Origin: Acanthochromis polyacanthus
Taxonomy: Eukaryota; Chordata; Actinopteri; Pomacentridae
Direction: 5' to 3'
DNA length: 64,000 bases
NCBI RefSeq assembly: GCF_021347895.1
Contig: NC_067132.1
Span: forward strand, 27,435,757-27,499,756
Part shown: positions 24,909-36,108 of the stretch, one piece after another
Position numbering within the stretch: position 1 is the stretch's first letter
How the letters are laid out: each line of letters opens with the position of its first letter
Notes under the pieces: generated by a model
Database searches by the model: none
The model's input: the letters and a program-made list of their open reading frames with translations, nothing else
What the model was told of the DNA's origin: nothing
Made by a program: the position numbers and the translations under genes

Positions 24909-26037
24909 CCGGGATGTTAATGATTAATCAGTAATTGCCATTAACTGCCATTTAAACGCTTAAAAGTATGTTAAGGCGGAAGACAAAGGACATGCATGTC
25001 AGAAAACCCTCGCCACATCTCGGCTCATTTTTTCTGGTCTCACTGTATCGCAGATTTTTACATTGCATTTGGCGACTTGGATTTTTTGCTGCATCGCAGG
25101 ATTCTGTGGTATGAAGGCATTTTTAAACATTTATTATTATTGCGAGCTGCGCTGAAGAACTACACTGGAGAAAGGATATCTGCCTTTTATGCACTCTGCA
25201 ACCGGCGGATGCTTTTATGTCGACACACACACAGAGCAGCACCACAGAAAATGTGGCAGGAAGTCATCAAACACACTTCACACTCATGGTCCTGACAACA
25301 TAACATGTAACCAAACTGACTAGGCTCACTAACCCACAAAAACACAAACACAAATTATACTGTAACACTAACATAAATCACAATAGTAACATTTAAACCC
25401 CCAACACTCTGAACTCCCATGGTGCATTGCAGCGCAACAGTTCAGCCATAGTAACCGGCTCTGCGATCGCTACAATATTTTAATCATTTTTGCAGTAAAA
25501 GAAGCATTTTCTAGCCGAAAAAATTGCGAACAACATAAAAAATATATGAAAAATAATAACTGAATGTCCCCTGTGTCGCAGCATTCAGCATCCGGCCTTG
25601 ACGTTTCACACAGATGTCTGATCGCTGCGCATTGTGTTGCTCTGCTGCATTGTGTGGCATGTGGAGAGGGTTTAGAAAGCCTTAAAGGATATATAAATGA
25701 TATAATAAATATGGTCGCAGATTTGGGTCTGGAATGCAACCCCATGATAGACTAGGGACCATTGCATATATTAGCTGCAGTATCTAGAGGTTAGCTAATA
25801 AAGGGCCACCATGACAAAGTCCTCTGTATGCTTAATGCCAACTACTCGGAGTCTCCGTTACCAGCTGAATTTGAAATGCAATCAGGTAGTGTAATTTTAC
25901 TGTTAATCTATGCTTTTGGAGTATTTTATGCTACACATTAGGACACAAAATTGTATCCACTGAGCTCATTCCAAGTTTTCAATTAACTGATTTATATTTA
26001 TTGATAAGGCTGCTGATTATCAGTTATTAAATTCTAG
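24909..26037 (+). mobile_element. DNA transposon copy C of the four-copy family, about 1.13 kb
   Basis: The left end reads cgggatgttaatgattaatc, with 'aaggcggaagacaaagg' and 'catgcatgtcagaaaac' soon after, as in copies A and B. Further in, 'aaagggccaccatgacaaag' matches the shared module. The right end 'ctgattatcagttattaaat' has the ATTA-rich character of the other right ends. The middle (about 25050-25750) is not obviously shared with copies A or B. It could be original internal sequence or a later insertion. The open frames inside it (63-99 codons) have no recognisable domain. Confidence 0.55.
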
Positions 26038-28766
26038 TTCTTTGGAACTCAGCCAATTAATGACATACAAGGTTTGGAACAATAGCCCGCTGTTTAATTC
26101 AGACTGTGCAGCAGCATCAAAAGGAAACATAAATATAACATAAGGTATCAAAATACATTTGCAGAGTTATGAAAATTCATATTTCAATGCGTTAAGTGTA
26201 GACTGTAACAACCAGGCTCTCGTTTGCTGTGTACCATTGCTGATTGGAGCTTTTGTTATTGCAGCATCTCTCTAATGTAGGCTCCTCTGTAGGTGCCAAT
26301 AATCTTTGTGGATGAGGATTGAGATGTAAAGATCCAAACATCTGGAACAACAAAATCCCTGAATCAGATTCTGTACTGTATGTAGAGAGGGGCAAAGAAG
26401 GGGCAAATTAACCTAAACATCCTATAATCTAGGGCTGTTTACGGCAATTAAAATTGGCTAACCCTCTGAGATTAAGTCAATTATGTTTATTTACTGATAA
26501 ACAAGTTTTACTTCTCTTTCTTCTTTCTGCTTCACAACTAACTGTGAGAGTATTTTCTGCAATAACAACTAAAAAAACACCACCTGCATCTTTAAATTTC
26601 TGCACCAGTGGTCAAAAATGAAAAGGCACTGGTGTTGACTTTAAGTTGTTGTGTGGTCCCCGCAGCTGCTGCAGAGTAAATTACTGTGTGCCGTTAGGAT
26701 GTAAAACACAGAGTCACTTTCATGGCTCGCTATGTGGAACAAGTGAACAGTTTGCTTCTTCAGCAAAAAAGTTACCATCTCTAACTTTGCAGAGTCAGTG
26801 TGTGTGACTGTATTCAGAACTGTATGCAGCAGGTAACGGCAGATAAGAGATGGTAAGGGGAATAAAAGCCTAAAATGCAACATCAGCAATCCAAATATAA
26901 ACACAAGCTGACTGACAGGCCTTTTAGCACATGAATAACTCAAGAAACAGCTTCACCTAACTTATTCATGAGATCCTGTAAAATATGTTTATACATCACA
27001 AACATGCATGTAAAACAGGCCTGCATTTTTAATCATTATCTGTCTGCAAACACACAAAACGCTGATATTTCATTTATAACTCTTGAATCATTAATCATTC
27101 ATCCGGGCTTTTGCTCACTACAATGTCCAAAAAAATTTAAGGCTAAAGCATTTTCAAAAAATAGTGACAAAGCACGTTTGCAAACTGTTCATTCATATTT
27201 AATCAGTGTAAATGATTACCTTAAAATAAAATAAACAGCATTTAGATGGATTTTACCACAGTGTAAATTCGACAGGAGCCACCATGAATGAATAATGAGT
27301 AACAAGTTGAAATAGCAGCAGTATTGAATGAACTCAATGCACGAAACGACAACTATTGTGTTCCCTCTGCCTCACACAATGATGATGGAAATACAAACGA
27401 TAGAAAGGGATAAATAGGGATTCGTTTTAATCCTCTACGGAGCCAATATTTTCTCTGTATTGCAGACATGTGTAATGTGGCATAATGGCTACTGAGTTTG
27501 TGAAACATATGCAAATGTCCACTGGTTCAATAACTTATCACAGTGAAGACATTACTGGAATTAATTCTTGTCTTTCCAATGATTCTCTTTAAGGGCTCCT
27601 AAACATTTGTGGACAAACGTTACACAAGCCGTCTTTTATGTGCTTCCACTGACAAAAAGAAAATAAAGATATCGTCATCATATACAGTACTGGACATGGC
27701 GATAGGCATCGATTTTTCCTGGAAGAGATTTCCGTCTTGTTGTTTTCAGCGTGACTTTTTACCTCACTTACAGCCGCGGCCTTTTCCAAGTCAATTCAGG
27801 AAAACTTTTTTAATTCTATTAAGTGTGTCTCCCAGCTAAAGGGCTTGACAATCAATAGTCAACCAGACCGTGAAAGTGACCAGACTTGTTCGAATAAATA
27901 TGATCTTACTGGCGATACTTTTAATTCATTCTCTGGAAGGTTTCCCTTTGTTTCCAAAAGCACTGCATGTCGGCTAGTGGTAGCTGCCTGTCAGTGTCTG
28001 ACTTTGGCGACAGATTCAGGCTTGGAGGCATCGTAGCGTGATCCACAGCGTGACTGGGGTCAACCTGAGGGAGACAGGTGTCAGGGGGACCAACAGGTCC
28101 CATGTGGGTAGAGGTTCACCACTAATGCCCCGAGGGCTCCTTTGTGAGAAGCGACAGGAGGGGGAAGAGGCGGGCTGAATACTGATGATGTCAACTACCA
28201 TGCGGCGAGACTGCGACTGGAAGCAGCAGGTGGTCGGGGAAAAGAGGGCACGGATATAATATTCTGTTTATTTATTTATTATCCGGAGAACTGGGGGAAA
28301 AAAACTAATGGCAAAATTTTATGCACTACTTGCATCATTTTAAACAAAGATTAAATACATCAAATGGTGACTTGCTGAAACCTGAGAGACTCTTTTTAAT
28401 TAGAGCAGGCATGTGAGAGAATATAATTTGGGTGCTTATCAGCTCAATGCAGCTGGATACAGCAAATTTATCACAGTTGCTCACATCTCCGTGATAAGGT
28501 GTTCCTCCTCGGCCTGGTGTATATTCAAATCAGACACTGAGTGAATCCCAGTAAGCTGTCTGACAGATTGTTGTTGCCAACAGAGTGAAACAAGCAACTC
28601 GTGAGTCATTCTTCACACCCCTTTGCACTTACTACCCCCAAGAATACTCCTTTATTCTCCACTTTCCTGTATCAAGAACTTGCTTTTATCCCATCAGGAA
28701 ATTATGGCTTAGAGTTGAGATGACTTTTGGAGAGTTGTGCTGATGACATTGAAGAAGCGCTCTGCA
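26038..28766. other. Unassigned DNA with a short GC-rich patch
   Basis: No gene recognised. A GC-richer patch at about 28020-28240 contains a perfect hairpin (gggacc, loop aaca, ggtccc at 28086-28101) and three open frames on opposite strands without domain signals. A possible further TE start 'ctagggctgtttacggcaat' lies near 26430 but has no partner. Confidence 0.4.
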
Positions 28767-28860
28767 GGGTGGCGCGGCGCTGAGAGAGCAGGCCACGTAA
28801 CTGGAAGTCATGGTTTGGATCTGTGGAACAGCCAATATGTCATTTGCGGTAAAAGTGTCC
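28767..28860 (+). mobile_element. tRNA-derived SINE fragment
   Basis: 'gtggcgcggcgctgagagag' then 'caggccacgtaactggaagt' and 'catggtttggatctgtgg' resemble the A-box and B-box half of a tRNA-derived SINE head, with a degraded B box (GGTTTGGATCT against GGTTCGANTCC). It shares the 'agcaggccac' core with the SINE at 9803. No clear tail is seen. Confidence 0.45.
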
Positions 28861-31798
28861 TGGAGACATCACAGTGAACCCACAGGTACCAGTGGTAGGG
28901 TGAAGGTGGGAGCGATTTCAAGGAGGCTTAAGCCGAGTAGATAGGATTTTTAGCAGTACAGGCATGTTTGAAAGGTAAAACTGTTCCAGAGGGAGATTCT
29001 TTCTGGTTGAATCAAAGTATGATGGCACAGTTGCTGTATGTTTAAGAGGCATTTAATGGAAAAAAAAAATCATTCCACAAGACGTGAATTTGAGAAAAGT
29101 GACATCACTGGTTGAGTTTTTACACAGACGATACTGATACAAAAGATCACTAAACAAGGAGACCAGAAAAATAAAAAATCAAGGAGTAACTGTCACACAA
29201 AACTATATTAAAATAGCATTTCTTATGAATGTTGTATACATGTTTGATTAAAGGACAATTTTCCACTAATGATAGGCCATTCCTCACAGCATAGTGCTGT
29301 TCATTGGAGAGACAGGTGGCTGCATCGGAGCCAAAGCAGGGCATTTTTAAATAAATTCACAGCACAAATATTCTGGAAAATGCTAAATATCAGATCCACT
29401 AATGAGCCAAGCTGATAATAAATTGATCTCGAGGACACATCATTGTTTTTTTTTTAAATATTTTCAAGCTTTGTGTCTTAAGAACACAGATTTTCTTACA
29501 ACAAGTGAAGCAATCTCTTTTTTATGTGTTAAAGTCAGTGTGTCTGTTCTTTACTTTTCTCGACAACTGCTGATCTGATCTACTTCACGCTTTGTGGCTG
29601 CACCGCCAGGAACCCGAGGAGGAACAGCATCGAGTGAACTTGTTTGGACAATCGGTTGCTGAGTAACATGCAAAGATAGATGGCGACAGCGATAAGAATG
29701 GGGGACGACGACAACATATTTGATTACAAGAGCATTGCATCAGATGGCTGCACCCGGTCATAAGCCACAGCATGCACGTCCCCGGAGAAGAAGCTGTGGC
29801 TAAAAACGGAACCTTGAACTTTACAGCACAGAGAGCCCAAAATGTGGAACTTGAATTTTGTTTCATTAAGCGCTAGACATAATTTTTAGATAATTGGTAA
29901 ATTAGTCATAACAACAATCAATGAAAAAAGAAAGAAAAAAACAGGATTAATCAATAAAAAGTCATCATTAAGTGGAGCCCAAGACTGTGTTATAATATGG
30001 GTTTGAATGTAAACATTTTAATAACCTAAAACAGTCAGTGTCATGCCTAAAGTAGTATGAATAAGAAGCTGGTTGTTGATAGACAAAGCTGAAAGGAACA
30101 ACACTGAAAGCCAAGAAATGAGTCCAGTTTAAACAAGCACTGTACTGTTCTTTATGATATTAGTAGAAATTGAAACTGTAATCACCAAAGTGATTGCAAT
30201 TAATGGTATATCTAATAAATAATATTAAAAATTCTACTTTAAGGATGGGTAACATCATGCACAAATAACAAACATGGCATGTAAATTATCATGCACAATC
30301 TTTAATTTCTGACCAGACAGTTTCAAAGTTGGTCATATTTTGTGGAATTAGTTTTCACCGTCTGGAAAATACTACTCACATTAGGTTTAGACTCTCGACT
30401 TTAAGCTCTGTGCGGATTAACATGCCTTTTTCTAGACAACAGAGTGTGTAAAATGGCAATTGAGGTGAGCCCAAAAAACCTAAAATATTAGAGAATGGGA
30501 AGCTTGGTGGAAGTCATAACATTATTACAAAAAAGTGCTGGGTTTTTTGAAAATGTTCCAATTCGGTGGCATGTTATCGTTGCTATTTCATATTCCATTA
30601 CAATTTTACATTATGCTTGCTTGTTATTTATTAACTCTTGGGTACAGCAGTGCCACCAGTAGTTGCGGCTTGAGCTGAGTTACACTGTGATCCCCTCAGG
30701 CAAGAGTGAAATAACTCTGAAATATCCACTGAGAGGGGAAGGTGAGTGGAATGAAAAGAATGACACCTACAGCTTTTTTTTGCACTTCTTTAGCATTGAG
30801 TTGCATGTTGACTTCAAGACGGACGCTGTTGAAAAGAGAGAGGATTTGAATTTTGGCTGTATGAAATCTGTGCACGAAAAGATTCTTGCAGTGGGTTTAA
30901 CACAGCTGATAAAATGGGAAAGGTTTGTTGCTTTTGCCCAAAGTTACACAATAACGCATGCAACAGAAAAGTGCTGATAAGTATGGCTGCAGGAGGAAAT
31001 GTAGATAAAAAACCACACAACTTAGACTGAATACTCACACAAGAGTCTTTTTGGGCAGAAAATGTAAGTAGTTGACCTGAGGCATGCAATACAAAGCAAG
31101 AATAGAACACAGACACCGACCATAGAGAACATTCAATCAGTATTATTGATTTTACTTTCATTTGGGCAAAAACTAAGGTGTTTTCCACATCTCCTTCATA
31201 ATACGACAGCATCAGACCTGTAATGTGCAGCTGTTGTGTTGGAAATAAGCAGCTGCATTGAGAGTGCAAGTAACAGCGCTTTATTCTGTAATCATTTTTT
31301 ATATTCCTTTTAGCACTCCATTATAACAATCTGTCCCTCTTGACTAAAGTAGGCAGCACGCAATCTGTCCTTTTTTTGGCAAAGAAGAGTCCCATGATGC
31401 ATCAAAACCCCCCTTTATGTTGCGGTACTCATTATCCTTAGGCTAGCCTTCTCATAGAAAGCCTGGCTATGCAGGTAATAAACGAATTTAGTCATTTTTA
31501 GTTTCACTATTAACTACTTTCCACTTGTTGTCCAGACTATATTTGGAACAACTGACATTCTAAATAATCACAATTAGCCCTTAAACTTAAAAAGAGCACA
31601 TTTCTCAAGCTGGAATCTTGCTGCAACAAATAGCTTGGAAACTAATTGTTGTTTCTGATTGGTTTCATTTGTTTGTCTGCACTTATTGAGAGACCCAGAG
31701 AGACTGTTCAAAACTGACTTACAGTACATGACCAACCACATTTACTTACTTAGCAATGGATGCTAACCTTGCCAGGCAGCACCAAATCTACTAGTTGG
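28861..31798. other. Unassigned DNA, no gene recognised
   Basis: Includes overlapping open frames on opposite strands at 30663-30977 (plus, 104 codons) and 30814-31269 (minus, 151 codons). Neither has a recognisable domain or a strong initiation context. The rest is AT-rich DNA without visible repeats. Confidence 0.45.
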
Positions 31799-32381
31799 TT
31801 AAAGGGGCACCGAGGAAGATTTTTATGCTCGTAACAAAGTCTCATATTAATGTGGATGAATCTTCGTTATTTACACTTATTAATGCCCCCATTTTCGATT
31901 CATGAATCATTTTGGTTTTGTAAATATTTGTATTTTATTAATTTTTTGTCAACTCGTCTAGAATTTCCTGTGAGAGACGGAGCGACTTACAGCAAATACG
32001 GTATGTAACTTTAGCTCTTTGTAAGTTTGACACAATTCTTTTGTCTTTTGTGTGTGTTGCTTGCGATGTGTGGTTAGTAGACTATGGGATTAGTTTGACT
32101 GTGACTGGTTTAGTTGACTAACTTTGTGGCAAAAACACTGTGTGGGTATTGGCTAATGTAACATTAGCTCAGAGCTAACGTTCGGTTAACTCCGTAGCTC
32201 GGAGCAGCTTTGACAACTCGGGTGTACAACATTAGACCACGGAGTCATTTACACACGTTATTGTTCAACAATGATTTCAACTCCGCCGGCTTTCCTGAGG
32301 CTCGCTCGCTCGTTTACGATGGTTTGCGACAGTGCGCGCAACGCTACATTTCCGCTAAAATCTTCCTCAGTGCCCCTTTAA
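31799..32381. mobile_element. 575-bp piggyBac-like MITE flanked by TTAA
   Basis: The left end after TTAA (31799-31802) reads aggggcaccgaggaagattt. The right end before TTAA (32378-32381), reverse-complemented, reads aggggcactgaggaagattt, so 19 of the first 20 bases match. TTAA target duplications are a hallmark of piggyBac transposition, and the short length without a transposase makes it a non-autonomous derivative. The superfamily is inferred from the TTAA alone. The well-kept inverted repeats suggest relatively recent insertion compared with the other elements here. A 70-codon frame at 32210 runs through the right end and is not a gene. Confidence 0.8.
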
Positions 32382-32992
32382 ATAAATTATTATGTTATAA
32401 ATGTGCAATGACAATTAACTGATGGGCCCCAATGCTAATGTCCAGATGTTGTAACCCTGAAATGAGACAGATGGTAAAAGCAATGCAGTTGGGCAGTATT
32501 TTTATCCAAAAATGAAGTTGTATGGAGGCTGTGTCAAACTTTACAAAAAGCAAATAACCACTTGACTGGAGTAATACACATCTACAATCAGCTCAGGCAT
32601 GTGTACGCTAACCTGCAAGGTACTTCCAAAATTATTTGCTGACTTCTACTAAGTGCACTACAATCATATTTACAGTATCTCAGTGGCATTTAAAATGCAG
32701 TTATTCTAAATTTAAATTTCTGTTTAATCAAAATCAAGAAGTTGGGAACATCCTTTATGGTTACGACGTAAGCTTAGAAAACTAAAACTAATTGCAAAAG
32801 GAAGAGATTTTTGCAAGGATTAAAGAAACCACAAGTGATTGTTGGTGGAAAGTCTAAACGAGCTAACATCCGAACGCCATTAGCTTTGTACATCGAATAA
32901 TCCAATATATGTTCCTCCTAAAGAAATCTCATGGCACTTAAGATTGGATACAGTCAAAGAACAGAAGAGATGAGATTCAATTGATTCTCCAC
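32382..32992. other. Unassigned DNA, no gene recognised
   Basis: No coding, RNA or repeat signature seen. Confidence 0.45.
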
Positions 32993-33062
32993 TGGGGCAC
33001 TGAACCATAGTGAACAACGACAATAAATTAATTGTGCTATACAAATAAACTTGCCTTGCCTA
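32993..33062 (+). repeat. LINE 3' tail
   Basis: 'gacaataaattaattgtgct' followed by 'atacaaataaacttgccttg' is the 3' end of a fish non-LTR retrotransposon, with the usual '(tataaataaa)cttgccttgcc' terminus. The body is missing or unrecognisable. Confidence 0.6.
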
Positions 33063-35018
33063 AATACAAAAGTGAAGAAAGATTTTAATAAATAAAGATA
33101 ATAGTAAAGACTATGAACATCTTGCACATGTATGGGCATCATGGATAACTGTACCTAAGACTGTAGAATTTAAATCATAAAGTTATAAAGCGTAACAGTG
33201 CTGCATAATGAGACAAAGCCAGTGTTCCATTATGTCGTAGTACTTAGAGAGCATTGAAAGGTCTGAAACAATCCTCGTATTGATTGCATTTATGCTGGTT
33301 TAATATTGTTTTTGTCATTTTTATCCATTTTTACCATAAGCTGTTGCTTTGCGCTTCATTTCACATTTCACTGACCCCAAATAACTTCCTGTACTTTTCT
33401 GGTTATGACGTTGAAATGAGAATGTCTTCACTGATATAAAAGCCCAGTTCAATTAAATGTAACAGTGTAAATCTCATTGTGTCAAAATCAGCAAGTGCTG
33501 TTTTTTTATATTATTACAACGCCCTATGCATCCACTGCATATTTACCGATCTATAGAGGCAGTTCAGCAGGAGGACTTTGGCTGTGCTGTGAGGACCAAG
33601 CGACACATCTTCATGTCTCAGGATTGCAGCGCTACGCCTGTAAATAATTTATCATCCAGACTGATGGACATCTGACCTTCGCAGTAATACAGCGGCCATC
33701 TGGAGTGCCGGAGTCCGAGCACATGTGATAGAAAAATTGCTACTGCCCAACTAAAGTACTGACGCGAGAGTCTCTACAGGAAAGGAGAATGCTAGTCAAG
33801 ATGGTTCTTGTTTTGACAACACAGCAGTATTGACTTTGCGAGTGAATTATGATGACCTCTGGTGTGGAGATGTCAGCCACACCAGCAGTGAGAGTTAAAT
33901 CCTCCTCTGTTAGTTCCAGCAGAGTTTGAAAAGTCAAGTCCCTGAAACTCAAAACACAAAAATCAACAAGAGATGAGACACACAGAGGACCCCAGTGTTA
34001 AATACCTTCGCTGTGCCCTCTCAGCTAAAGTCGCTGGTGATTGTTTAACAGTTTTAAAGGCACTAGAAAGGGCTTGTTTGTGATTAAATCCTCTCCAACT
34101 GCGTGTGTGGGGTATATTTAATGTCACCCTTTGAGACCTTTACTCTGACACATTAGTGTGTCATTAAAATATTCTAAAGGCCAGGAGAAAAACCCCACTA
34201 CTGACGAGTAAAACATGAGCTGTGTCACTTCCGAGTGCTATGTTTATTATTAGTGTTTGTTTTGCATGGATTTCCCCAAGACCTGTTGCTGACTCGAGCC
34301 GGGGGGGGGAAGCTTCGACGCTGCCACATTTTCTGTGATTTACACTTCACTTGACTGTACGTCTAACAGCAAGATAAAACAACACATCTATCTCAGGCCT
34401 GGGAGTCTGTTTCGTACCTATCATTTCTACCTCAAAGGACAACACGCCCATAGAGGGAACGCCTCGATGATTACGATATAAATCGCGCCGTGAGATCCCA
34501 CATGAGGAGAGCAGAGAAATATGAAAGCGCGCAGTGTGTGTTCTAGGCCAGATATCAGTAAATCATGTTGGGGACCAAACAGAAATGAAAGATTAATGGA
34601 TGATTAATGGCTGTCCACGGTGAGGGAGCTGACTGTTTGGTGGGGCATGGAAGATAGGTTAAAGGATTAAGGAGGGGACCAGGTGGCATTCAGGCCCCTA
34701 ACAGGCCTCTTCCTCTGGCCACACCGGTGCAGCAGCTTAAGAGCTATTCTGATTAGCGGTCGCATGGGCCGCTTACCCTGCAAATGTAAACGTAACGTGT
34801 AAATTTCCCTGCTGCAGCCCCATCTCACTGTGTTATTGCAGTTGTTGGGTTTTTTTCCGCCTGCAGCACAGTGGAAGTTTGCATATTAAAGTTTAGTTTT
34901 TAGCTTGTTTAGATTCATATTGCTTAAGAGTTAACTTTTTCCACAGCAGCTGAGACAAAAGAGAAGACTGTCCATCAATAAACCTCTGGACACCCTTACA
35001 AGCATTCCAGACAATAGC
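33063..35018. other. Unassigned DNA, repeat-poor, includes the SAM-like segment
   Basis: Apart from the candidate exon, no gene is recognised. The stretch 34540-34830 is compositionally mixed, free of visible repeats and contains paired motifs such as 'gattaatggatgattaatgg'. It has the look of conserved non-coding DNA, which only alignment can decide. A run of nine G occurs near 34302. Confidence 0.4.
33857..33941 (-). other. Possible 85-bp exon with SAM-like residues (unproven)
   Basis: On the minus strand a pyrimidine-leaning stretch ends in 'ttgtgttttgagtttcag', an acceptable splice acceptor. It is followed by an open phase that reads DLTFQTLLELTEEDLTL, then TAGVADISTPE. The run 'TFxTLLxLTEEDL' resembles the middle of SAM domains, where T(F/L)L.LT(E/D)EDL.ELGI is common. 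The frame could end at a GAG followed by gtcatc, which is a weak donor. The residues after EDL do not follow the SAM consensus (no LGI), and no neighbouring exon was found. Chance remains likely. Confidence 0.2.
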
Positions 35019-35022
35019 GGGG

Positions 35023-35106
<84 letters not shown>
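35019..35106 (+). repeat. Extreme poly-G homopolymer
   Basis: An 88-base tract that is all G except one A at 35025, giving 81 consecutive G at 35026-35106. It is bounded by 'ccagacaatagc' on the left and 'aactcttgtcatattg' on the right. Such a tract would form very stable G-quadruplex structures if real. Pure G runs of this length are rare in vertebrate assemblies and are also a known product of base-calling failure or polishing error. The length should therefore be treated as unreliable. Confidence 0.95.
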
Positions 35107-35107
<1 letters not shown>

Positions 35108-35853
35108 ACTCTTGTCATATTGATTGTTTTCTTTCCACCACTTTATTCATATTTCATTTTGGTCTCACGTTTCCACAGAGTTAATATTCCTCTACAGGAT
35201 GACAGATTGTACGGGGCTTTCTTTTTATCTCTCGCACACTGAAGTCAAGCAGAGCAGCGGAATAATAAAAAAGACAGTTCATAATATCAGTTCACTGTGA
35301 ATCACAGTTTCTGAGCCGTATCCGCGGAATCTCAGTACTAAAATGCGGACGTCTCTTCACAGGCCAATAAATATTTCTGTAAAGTACTCAGGATCCCACT
35401 CACTGAATATATCTTTCTTTCTTGTGCGAAATAAAGCTTTCACACTGTAACTCTTTAGGCAATTTCTTCTCCCAGTCAGTACTTTGTGCTGAATTGTGCC
35501 AGCAGTGAATAAAAATGCAGTATCGGCAGGACAGGCGCAGGACGACCCGTGGTACAATGTGTTCATTTTTTGATTTATCAGCCATAATGATGACGTAAAT
35601 AATCCGTAGCTCAGGGTTTAGTTCTCCTTTCTGGGGGGCATTAGCAGCCCAGAAAGTTGATTAGTTGATTTTAGCTACAGAGCTGGCAAGAAAACAAACT
35701 AATCTGGGTAAATAACATTTATGACAAGGAAAAGCAGAAAGGAATTCTAACTAGTTAAAATACTTGGTAATAGCCTGATAAATATACTGAATTTGCATCA
35801 CTTCAGTCATTCAGGTAAACTTTTATGCTTTTTGACTCGCATTTCCCACTGTC
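35107..35853. other. Unassigned DNA, no gene recognised
   Basis: No coding, RNA or transposon signature is visible between the poly-G tract and the next repeat. A 69-codon minus frame at 35357-35566 has no recognisable motif. Confidence 0.45.
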
Positions 35854-36108
35854 AATTAATTTTTGATTATTTTATTAATTAATCAATTCACTGCTCGGTC
35901 TATAAAATGTAAGAAAAGGCCAAAGATGGCGTTCCATAGAAGTCTTGTTTTGTGCACAACCCAAAGATATTCACTGAACTCTTACAGAGAAGCAAATAAA
36001 CCAGCATAAAATTCACATTTGAGCAGCTGGAATAAAAGAGTTTAAAATTTTTTTTTAATTACTTGAAGCCAAGTAATGATTATCAAAAGAGATGCTTATT
36101 AATTATGG
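35854..36108 (+). mobile_element. Non-autonomous AT-rich repeat, 'ctataaaatgt' family (copy 1)
   Basis: ATTAAT-rich left part, then 'tcggtctataaaatgtaaga', 'gtgcacaacccaaagatatt' and 'attcacatttgagcagctgg'. A right part 'agtaatgattatcaaaagag' then 'atgcttattaattatgg' follows. This is a widespread fish interspersed repeat pattern that I recognise by its 'CTATAAAATGTCAGAAAA' and 'ACCCAAAGATATTCA' blocks. It is usually treated as a hAT-like non-autonomous element starting GGGCTGCAACTAA. The terminal bases are lost here. Another copy is at 43946. Confidence 0.65.

Noticed and set aside
26430..26520. Possible further hAT-like start 'ctagggctgttta'
   Set aside because: Only the first few bases match and no partner or second copy was found.
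27276..27290. Another 'gccaccatg' Kozak-like site
   Set aside because: It lacks the following acaaag and the flanking blocks of the four-copy family, and the frame closes after a few codons.
30814..31269. 151-codon minus-strand open frame
   Set aside because: It overlaps a 104-codon frame on the other strand, has no recognisable domain, and no splice or promoter context. Chance expected in 64 kb.
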